Assembly (NCBI RefSeq): GCF_002835465.1
Contig: NZ_PIZM01000006.1
Span: 372,001-436,000, forward strand
DNA: 64,000 nucleotides
Source of the DNA: Psychromonas sp. psych-6C06
Lineage (GTDB): Bacteria; Pseudomonadota; Gammaproteobacteria; Enterobacterales; Psychromonadaceae
Direction: 5' to 3'
How positions within the stretch are numbered: position 1 is the first letter of the stretch; each line of letters starts with the position of its first letter. Made by a program: the position numbers and the translations under genes. The notes beneath the pieces were generated by a model that was given only the letters and a program-made list of their open reading frames with translations, was not told where the DNA came from and did not search any database. Below, piece by piece: positions 58,061-64,000 of the stretch.

Positions 58061-58483
58061 ATGACTACGTTATACACAACTTCAGCAACAGCAAATGCCG
58101 GCCGTAACGGACAAGTAAGCACAGATGATAAAAAACTAGATGTTGCATTGAGCTACCCGAAAGAGATGGGCGGTACGGGCGAAGCTACAAATCCAGAACA
58201 ACTGTTTGCAGCGGGTTATGCCGCGTGTTTCTCAAATGCACTGTTACACGTTGCACGTGAAGGCAAAGTGGCGATCAAGGCAGCACCTACAACAGCTACC
58301 GTTGGTATTGGCGCAAATGCAAGCGGGGGCTTTGCACTAACAGTAGCATTGGCGGTTGAGCTTGACTTGGCTGATGAAGTTGCTATTGAATTGGTTAAAA
58401 CAGCACATCAGGTGTGTCCATATTCAAATGCAACACGTGGCAATATTGATGTGAAACTGACGGTTAATGGTGTAGCACTTTAA
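58061..58483 (+). CDS. ohr: organic hydroperoxide resistance protein Ohr
   Basis: 140 residues, OsmC/Ohr family thiol peroxidase. The two catalytic cysteines are seen in QLFAAGYAACFSNALLHVA (near residue 60) and AHQVCPYSNATRGN (near 124), and the arginine and glutamate partners lie in the usual N-terminal and central blocks (GRNGQVSTDD, TNPEQLFAAGY). It reduces lipid and other organic hydroperoxides. Divergent from its regulator ohrR. Confidence 0.95.
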   Translation: MTTLYTTSATANAGRNGQVSTDDKKLDVALSYPKEMGGTGEATNPEQLFAAGYAACFSNALLHVAREGKVAIKAAPTTATVGIGANASGGFALTVALAVELDLADEVAIELVKTAHQVCPYSNATRGNIDVKLTVNGVAL

Positions 58484-58508
58484 TTTACAATTAATTGAAA
58501 AGGAATAT

Positions 58509-59444
58509 ATGATGCGCGCAGTCAGAATTCACCAATATGGTGGCACAGAAACACTCACACTAGATCAAATTGATATCCCGACTATTAATGATGATGATCT
58601 TTTAATCGAAGTTAAAGCTGCCTCTATTAATCCGGTTGATTGGAAAATTAGAGAGGGTTACTTACAAGAGTTTATCCCTTACGAATTACCGCTCACCCTA
58701 GGTTGGGATGTCGCTGGCGTGGTCACCAAAGTGGGTTCAGCTGTGAGCGATTTTAGAGTGGGCGATGAGGTATTTAGTCGCCCAAATATTACGCGTGACG
58801 GTAGTTACGCCGATTACATCGCCGTTAAAGCTGATGAAGTGGTATTAAAATCAACGAAACTCGATTTTGCACAGGCAGCTTCTTTACCACTTGCCGGTAT
58901 TACCGCGTGGCAGTGTTTGGTTGATGTTGCTGATATTCAGGCAGGGCAACGTGTATTGATTCATGCAGGAGCTGGTGGTGTTGGCCATTTAGCGATTCAA
59001 ATCGCCAAAGCCAAAGGCGCATTTGTGATTGCAACGGCATCAACTGCTAACCAAGCTTTATTAAAAGAGTTGGGGGCTGATCAAGCGATTGATTATACGC
59101 AGGGCGCTTTACAAGAACAGATAGAAGCGGTTGATGTAGTGCTTGATACCCTCGGGGGCGAAGCTCAAGAAAACTCATGGACGCTACTTAAAGCGGGCGG
59201 TATATTGGTTTCTGTTGTGGAACCACCCAGTGAAGAAAAAGCACAACAGCATAATGTAAAAGCTGCCTTTGTCTTTATCGAGCCAAGTCGCCGTATTCTC
59301 AAAGAGCTAAATAAGCTAGTGGAGGCAGATCAGCTTAAACCGCTAATTGAACACAGCTTTAGTCTAGAGCAAATTGTAGATGCGCATCTGCAAAGCCAAT
59401 CTGGTCGAACACGCGGTAAAATTGTTATTGATGTGAACGCTTAG
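58509..59444 (+). CDS. zinc-independent NADPH:quinone oxidoreductase-like protein (MDR family)
   Basis: 311 residues of the medium-chain dehydrogenase/reductase fold. Seen: an N-terminal GroES-like part (VKAASINPVDWKIREGY, PLTLGWDVAGVV), then a Rossmann domain with VLIHAGAGGVGHLAIQIAKAKGA. No zinc-binding cysteine set is present, so the quinone-oxidoreductase/QOR branch fits. It follows ohr by 25 bases and is likely part of the same peroxide-induced unit. Confidence 0.88.
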   Translation: MMRAVRIHQYGGTETLTLDQIDIPTINDDDLLIEVKAASINPVDWKIREGYLQEFIPYELPLTLGWDVAGVVTKVGSAVSDFRVGDEVFSRPNITRDGSYADYIAVKADEVVLKSTKLDFAQAASLPLAGITAWQCLVDVADIQAGQRVLIHAGAGGVGHLAIQIAKAKGAFVIATASTANQALLKELGADQAIDYTQGALQEQIEAVDVVLDTLGGEAQENSWTLLKAGGILVSVVEPPSEEKAQQHNVKAAFVFIEPSRRILKELNKLVEADQLKPLIEHSFSLEQIVDAHLQSQSGRTRGKIVIDVNA

Positions 59445-59477
59445 TCAGTTATCAGAGAGCACCTTAAATGCAAAAGA

Positions 59478-59511
59478 AAAGGCACATTCTAATTAAATGG
59501 AATGTGCCTTT
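59478..59511. terminator. two-way terminator between the QOR-like gene and thyA
   Basis: AAAGGCACATTC and GAATGTGCCTTT form a 12-bp perfect stem with a 10-base loop, followed by T on the plus strand and preceded by A on the other side. It serves both convergent genes. Confidence 0.9.
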
Positions 59512-59543
59512 TTGGCTTTAATCTTTGAGTTAACGGCTAATCC

Positions 59544-60395
59544 CTATACCGAAAACGGGTACTTGATTGATTCGTGGTGCTCATAACCAGTAACCGAAAA
59601 ATCATCTAGCGTTACCCATGTTTCTAGATCTTCAAAGGATTTTATTTTTGGGTTGATATGCAGTTGTGGCGAAGCAAACGGCTCGCGTTTTAGTTGCACA
59701 TCACGCATCAGTTCAAGTTGGTCTTCATAGATATGCGCGTTAATGATTTTGTGGTACGCCTTGCCTGGTTTTAATCCGGTGATTTGTGCCATTAGTGCTA
59801 ACAATGTAAATACCTGTACCTGATTGAAATTTAAGCCTAGTGGTACATCACAAGAGCGCTGATAGCTGTTTAGGTAAAGGTGTCCATCAAGGATTGAGAA
59901 TTGATGCTGAAACATGCATGGGCGTAAACAACCTAAATGAAACGAAGCAGGATGATAAAAGGTGATTATCTCGCCACGATCATCAATCCCTTTAGATAAG
60001 TTATCCACCACTTTGCGTACTAAATCGACGCTGCCACCATCAGGTTTGGGGAAGTTACGTGCCACCGCGCCGTATACAAAACCCATGTCATCTTCACCTT
60101 TTCGGTGTGGGTTGCTCAGCCAATCGGCATTATCGTTAGCATTGGCGTTCCAAGTATTACAACCAATGGCGCGAAACTGTTCAGCGCTACTGTAACCGCG
60201 AAGGTAACCCAGCAACTCAGCAATCGCGGCTTTCCAGAAACTTTTACGTGTGGTGATTAACGGGAACTCATTATCATCAACGTTATAGGTTAAATCTGCA
60301 TTAATAACGGTTAAACAGCGTTTACCAGTGCGCTCATTTTCAATCCATTTACCCTCTTCGACGATGCGTCGACTTAACTCTAAATATTGTTTCAT
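59544..60395 (-). CDS. thyA: thymidylate synthase ThyA
   Basis: 283 residues, the longer form found in Vibrio and Shewanella rather than the 264-residue E. coli form. It methylates dUMP to dTMP with methylene-tetrahydrofolate. Seen: [22 protein letters not shown], the catalytic Cys in [13 protein letters not shown], and [23 protein letters not shown]. It uses folate from the folB/folK pathway. In E. coli thyA follows lgt; here it is inverted and about 2.5 kb away. Confidence 0.97.
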   Translation of the reverse strand: MKQYLELSRRIVEEGKWIENERTGKRCLTVINADLTYNVDDNEFPLITTRKSFWKAAIAELLGYLRGYSSAEQFRAIGCNTWNANANDNADWLSNPHRKGEDDMGFVYGAVARNFPKPDGGSVDLVRKVVDNLSKGIDDRGEIITFYHPASFHLGCLRPCMFQHQFSILDGHLYLNSYQRSCDVPLGLNFNQVQVFTLLALMAQITGLKPGKAYHKIINAHIYEDQLELMRDVQLKREPFASPQLHINPKIKSFEDLETWVTLDDFSVTGYEHHESIKYPFSV

Positions 60396-60486
60396 TGGTT
60401 ATCATACTCTTTAATGTATTTTATGCTGCCTGAGAGTATACCGTTTGATCAAGGCTGATGCATCGTCGTAGAGGGGAAATTATGAT

Positions 60487-62778
60487 TTAGCTATTATCTG
60501 CGATTAATAATTTTTCAAATGCATCCGCGGGAAGGGGTCTGCTAAATAGGTAACCTTGACCATATTCACAATCTAGATCTTTCAAGAAATCAGCCTGTAG
60601 TTGCTCCTCTATTCCCTCTGCAACGACTTTAAGCTTCAATGCTTTAGCCATCGCTATAATGGCTGTCACAAGAGATCTATCTGATTCATTGTCTGCAAGG
60701 TTCATCACAAACGCCCGATCAATCTTGAGTTTACTAAAGGCGTATTTTTGTAAGTAACTCAGTGCTGAATAACCAGTGCCAAAATCATCTATGCTCAAAT
60801 GAATGCCTAAGCGTCGCACCTCTGCAAGCATGCTACTTAGCTCATCCTCTTGGTTGATAAGCAAACTTTCTGTAACTTCTACATCCAGTTTGTCATGGGG
60901 CAATCCAGTGGCATCGAGTACCGCAATAATTTTTGCTAATAAGCCGTGGCTATCGCGAAATTGTACACTAGAGAAATTAACGGCTATTTGAATGGGCGCA
61001 ATCGTTTGCCATTTGGCTGCATGTTGGCAAGCCTCTGTTAAAGCAAAATCACCAAGCTGGTGGATTAACCCATTACGCTCTGCTAATAGAATAAATTCAT
61101 CGGGGGGCACGAAGCCTAGCTCTTCATCTGTCCAGCGCATGAGTGCTTCTGCACCAAGTATTTTACCGCTATGAAGATCAACGAGTGGCTGGTAATACAT
61201 CTCAAGTTTGTTATTTTCGATCGCATAGCGTAAACGACGATTAATACTTACATTGCGTAAGATATTGTTATTCATAATGGGATTATAAAAACTAAAACTA
61301 TTACGGCCGTTGTCTTTAACACGGTATAGCGCCATATCTGCACATTTTAAAAGCGTATCTGGATTATCACCATCCTGTGGATAAATTGATAACCCGATGC
61401 TAGTTGAAGTGAAGAATTCATGCCCTTGCACATGAAATGGCTGCTCAAAGAGTTGTAAAATGTCGGCTGCTAGTACTGTTGCTTGCTGGTTATTTTTGAG
61501 GTCGGGTAATATTAGTAAAAACTCATCCCCACCTAAGCGAGCGACAGTATCTGTTTTACGAACTGATGCCAGTAAGCGTTCACTAGATTCAATTAAAACC
61601 TGATCGCCCGCACTGTGGCCTAAGGTGTCATTAATATGTTTAAAGTTATCGAGGTCGATAAACATTAATAGAATTTTACTGTGATGGCGTTTACTTAGTT
61701 CAATGGCATCGGCCAGTTTTTTTAAGCTGTAGTTACGATTAGCAAGGTCTGTTAATGAATCATGTGTTGCCTGATATTCTAATACTTTCTCAGAAGCTTT
61801 TCGTTTACTAACCTCTTTCTCTAATTGGTAATTATGAATCGATAACTGCTGTTGTTGTAGCTCAGATAAACTCACCTGCGTTTGTAATACGGTATTATTG
61901 TGTTCTATTCGGAGTAAAAAATAGAGACCTAATGTCACAGGAATGGCCATGAGTGATAACACTAAAACAAACCAATGAGAGGTAAAAAGATCTTTATTAT
62001 TAACTGGTTCATACCAGCCCCTTAAGGTAAATGGAGTCATGCTGATAGCTTGGTTTAACTGAAGCAATTGTTTGTTGAGGTGATGGTTTGTTGCTTTGTT
62101 CAAAGAGTCCCAAATAAATAGGTTACCACGATCACTGGTTAATTCTATACGGCTACCACTGCCTAAATGCTCCTGTGCTGTTAATTGTTGAATAATCATT
62201 GCATTACTAATTTCAGCTACAAGGTAAGCAATCGGTTCGCCATTAAGATAAATAAGCTGTAATAACCTGATACTAATTGTATTGCCTGTTGGGGTTACTT
62301 GTATATAGCGCTCTTTTTGTCGAAGTTTGTTTATCTCTTTTACCGTTAAGGTAAGTGGCGTGTCACTGTTGTTAACAATGGCATTGCCATCAAGATTAAA
62401 TAATGAAACCTGTTTAAAAATAGGAATATTATCGATTCTTCGTTGAACGACGAGCTGTTTTAATAGCTTTTTAAGCTTAAATAAGCTGGTACCTAACCCG
62501 TACGCCATGGACATACCGGCGTTTCTATTATGGAAAAAGGTGTTGATTGTTTGATCAACTGATAAGACACGAATGTTATCCTGCGAAACATCAAAAAAGT
62601 AGCTAAGGGCATAGGCGTAGTGGGCTACTTTTAATTCCAATTCACTGTGTTGTGATTCTTTAAGTTTGTTTTGTCCGAGATTTACTACCGTTAAAACAAG
62701 GATTAAATAAGCGGCTAGAACAACTGCTGCAATGATAATAGCTGTTTTGCTGGAAATGAATTTAGGTAACTTAGTCAT
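60487..62778 (-). CDS. membrane-bound GGDEF-EAL cyclic-di-GMP protein
   Basis: 763 residues. Two membrane segments (about residues 12-33 and 268-290) flank a periplasmic sensor of about 235 residues; a coiled coil leads to a GGDEF domain (RLGGDEFLLILPDL) with an intact RxxD inhibitory site (RKTD) five residues before it. An EAL domain follows (GAEALMRW, VNFSSVQF, DDFGTGYSALSYLQ, EGIEE). Both active sites look intact, so it could make or break c-di-GMP. The periplasmic binding-protein gene lies 8 bases upstream on the same strand. Confidence 0.93.
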   Translation of the reverse strand: MTKLPKFISSKTAIIIAAVVLAAYLILVLTVVNLGQNKLKESQHSELELKVAHYAYALSYFFDVSQDNIRVLSVDQTINTFFHNRNAGMSMAYGLGTSLFKLKKLLKQLVVQRRIDNIPIFKQVSLFNLDGNAIVNNSDTPLTLTVKEINKLRQKERYIQVTPTGNTISIRLLQLIYLNGEPIAYLVAEISNAMIIQQLTAQEHLGSGSRIELTSDRGNLFIWDSLNKATNHHLNKQLLQLNQAISMTPFTLRGWYEPVNNKDLFTSHWFVLVLSLMAIPVTLGLYFLLRIEHNNTVLQTQVSLSELQQQQLSIHNYQLEKEVSKRKASEKVLEYQATHDSLTDLANRNYSLKKLADAIELSKRHHSKILLMFIDLDNFKHINDTLGHSAGDQVLIESSERLLASVRKTDTVARLGGDEFLLILPDLKNNQQATVLAADILQLFEQPFHVQGHEFFTSTSIGLSIYPQDGDNPDTLLKCADMALYRVKDNGRNSFSFYNPIMNNNILRNVSINRRLRYAIENNKLEMYYQPLVDLHSGKILGAEALMRWTDEELGFVPPDEFILLAERNGLIHQLGDFALTEACQHAAKWQTIAPIQIAVNFSSVQFRDSHGLLAKIIAVLDATGLPHDKLDVEVTESLLINQEDELSSMLAEVRRLGIHLSIDDFGTGYSALSYLQKYAFSKLKIDRAFVMNLADNESDRSLVTAIIAMAKALKLKVVAEGIEEQLQADFLKDLDCEYGQGYLFSRPLPADAFEKLLIADNS

Positions 62779-62786
62779 TGATTAAC

Positions 62787-63704
62787 TTATGATTTTTGAT
62801 TAAAAAAATCATTGTAAAAGTGAAACACCGAAGGATAATATTTATCCACTAATTTATTATATATTCCTTCTTTTTTGAGATGTCTTAGGTATAAGTTGAA
62901 AGCATGGCGAAGTTCAGGAGAGTTTTTACGGAAAGCAACAGCCATTCGCTGGTCTTCTGAAATCGGTCCGATTATTTTTATTTCACCAGGCCACCTTTGT
63001 AATGCAATCAATGCATCTGGCACATCGAGTAAAGTTGTTTCAGCATCGTTGTTTAAGATTGCAGGCACCATTTCGTTTAGTTTTCTCGCTTTAACTGGCA
63101 ATATAATATTAGCGCCTGTCTCATATAAATTATACAGGTCGGGATCTAAGCAGGAGTGTTTCATTGCTAATACGTCCACATCACTAATTAGTTTTTTAAC
63201 CTGTTTGATATCTTTTGTCGTTGATTGGCTCGGCTTGATAGGGGAAAGTGGTGAGTCCGCTCGAGCAATTAGCCATACTGCAGAAGGAAAGTATGTATCG
63301 GAAAAATCGACTACCTGCTTACGCCACTCGAGGATTGTCGCTCCGTTCGCGATAATATCACCCGCTATTGCCTGTCGTTGTTCTCCGATAACGACTTGAC
63401 CGTTTTTGTAATGCGCACTTTCGCCATTGAGTAGCGTAAACACGTTAGCCCAATTCGCTCTAACATATTCATAGCGTACCCCTAAATGTTTCGCAAAACC
63501 TTTCATTAACTCTACATCAAGGCCACCTTCAATGCTTTTCCCGCCTTGCGTATATTGGGTCACAAAATTGGCATAGGGAACACCAATGTGACGTAAAACA
63601 CCATCAGCTTGGATCTCTTTAAGATCTCTTGCTTGTAATGTCAAAGGACACATTACAAGCAAGAAAATGGTTAATAACCATTTTACCTTTATATTTATAA
63701 ACAC
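62787..63704 (-). CDS. periplasmic solute-binding protein, SBP_bac_3-like
   Basis: 305 residues with a signal peptide (WLLTIFLLVMCPLTLQA). The body (ILRHIGVPY-like VLRHIGVPYANFV, GGLDVELMKGFAKHLGVRYEYV, VDFSDTYFPSAVWLIAR, AVAFRKNSPELRHAFNLYLRHLKKEGIYNKLVDKYY) is that of amino-acid-type binding proteins (family 3). No ABC permease or ATPase is adjacent. It is instead the first gene of a unit with the GGDEF-EAL protein, so it may act as a signal receptor. Confidence 0.88.
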   Translation of the reverse strand: MFINIKVKWLLTIFLLVMCPLTLQARDLKEIQADGVLRHIGVPYANFVTQYTQGGKSIEGGLDVELMKGFAKHLGVRYEYVRANWANVFTLLNGESAHYKNGQVVIGEQRQAIAGDIIANGATILEWRKQVVDFSDTYFPSAVWLIARADSPLSPIKPSQSTTKDIKQVKKLISDVDVLAMKHSCLDPDLYNLYETGANIILPVKARKLNEMVPAILNNDAETTLLDVPDALIALQRWPGEIKIIGPISEDQRMAVAFRKNSPELRHAFNLYLRHLKKEGIYNKLVDKYYPSVFHFYNDFFNQKS

Positions 63705-63809
63705 TTTGTCACCCTCTTAATAGTCATAATCATTTCATTGTGAAGAAAGGGATTGCCCATGTCTTTAAAAGCATAGGCAACTTTGACATAAAGGTGACTA
63801 CTTTTTTGA

Positions 63810-64000
63810 TTAAATATTTTGATATACAGTGGTCATCGCATCAACTAATTGAATTACATCCTGTTCACTGTGGAATAGGTGCGTTGAAATTCTTAGTGCG
63901 TGGACATCTTCCGCATCACTAGAAAGTAATTTGAAATCCGTAGTACGAACAATAAAGCCTGTTTCCTCACGTAGCCTGTCTCTAAAAGCGGTTAATTGAG
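63810..64000 (-). CDS. class V aminotransferase-like protein, C-terminal fragment (window edge)
   Basis: A 62-residue tail read on the minus strand from the right edge to the TAA at 63810-63812. It contains FRDRLREETGFIV and VHALRISTHLFHSEQDVIQLVDAM, which matches the C-terminal small domain of class V (cysteine-desulfurase-like) aminotransferases, where R-x-S-x-H-x-F/Y-N-T/S-E is common. The active-site lysine lies off the window. The exact enzyme cannot be named. Confidence 0.6.
   Translation of the reverse strand, partial: QLTAFRDRLREETGFIVRTTDFKLLSSDAEDVHALRISTHLFHSEQDVIQLVDAMTTVYQNI

Noticed and set aside
63740-63922. Plus-strand short frame at the right edge
   Set aside because: It is antisense to the aminotransferase tail, which has clear family motifs.

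Overview
This window is a stretch of chromosome from an AT-rich marine gammaproteobacterium of the Psychromonas / Vibrio / Shewanella type. The evidence is a MotX protein (a part of Na+-driven polar flagellar motors) with its own sigma-28 promoter, a Vibrio-type 283-residue ThyA, MutH with GATC-type mismatch repair, and housekeeping gene orders typical of that group. I see no prophage, integrase, insertion sequence, CRISPR array, tRNA or rRNA.

Left part (1-16,993): the start of an ExeA/GspA-type AAA ATPase cut by the window edge; cca; a FetB-like permease; a lipid-carrier/folate/phospholipid block (uppP, folK, folB, plsY); cytochrome c5; an aldo/keto reductase; a LysE-type exporter; mobB; two exported proteins; motX; the sulfite-reduction operon cysJIH (minus strand); and a large outer-membrane barrel. 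Several intergenic spaces hold long imperfect palindromes that look like dispersed non-coding repeats.

Thiamine block (17,061-23,836): a TPP riboswitch followed by thiC, a fused thiD-thiE gene, thiF, thiS, thiG and thiH. This makes the pyrimidine and thiazole halves and joins them.

Surface glycan locus (24,362-44,102): rmlBADC (dTDP-rhamnose), a VioA/FdtB-like sugar aminotransferase, two sulfotransferase-like proteins, a Wzx flippase, five family-2-like glycosyltransferases, two methyltransferases, a CDP-glycerol glycerophosphotransferase with its own glycerol-3-phosphate cytidylyltransferase, a polyprenyl-phosphate sugar-phosphate transferase that would start the chain, and an O-antigen polymerase/ligase/PglL-like protein. 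The predicted product is a rhamnose-containing, glycerol-phosphate-bearing and possibly sulfated, aminated and methylated glycan. Two gene relics (a manC start and a wzx start) show that the locus has been rebuilt.

Right part (44,199-64,000): uvrA under a LexA box, divergent from a 7TM sensor with a degenerate GGDEF domain; a stand-alone CBM48-like domain; mutH and rppH separated by a gene-free spacer with DnaA boxes at the same position as the E. coli DnaA-reactivating site DARS2; ptsP, sstT, an EamA transporter and lgt; the ohrR/ohr peroxide-defence pair with palindromic operators; a quinone-oxidoreductase-like gene; thyA; and a two-gene signalling unit (periplasmic binding protein plus GGDEF-EAL protein). 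The window ends in the tail of a class V aminotransferase.

The two places that most deserve a second look are the DARS2-like mutH-rppH spacer and the mixed glycerol-phosphate/sulfotransferase glycan locus. I found no clear case of a wholly new molecular system.
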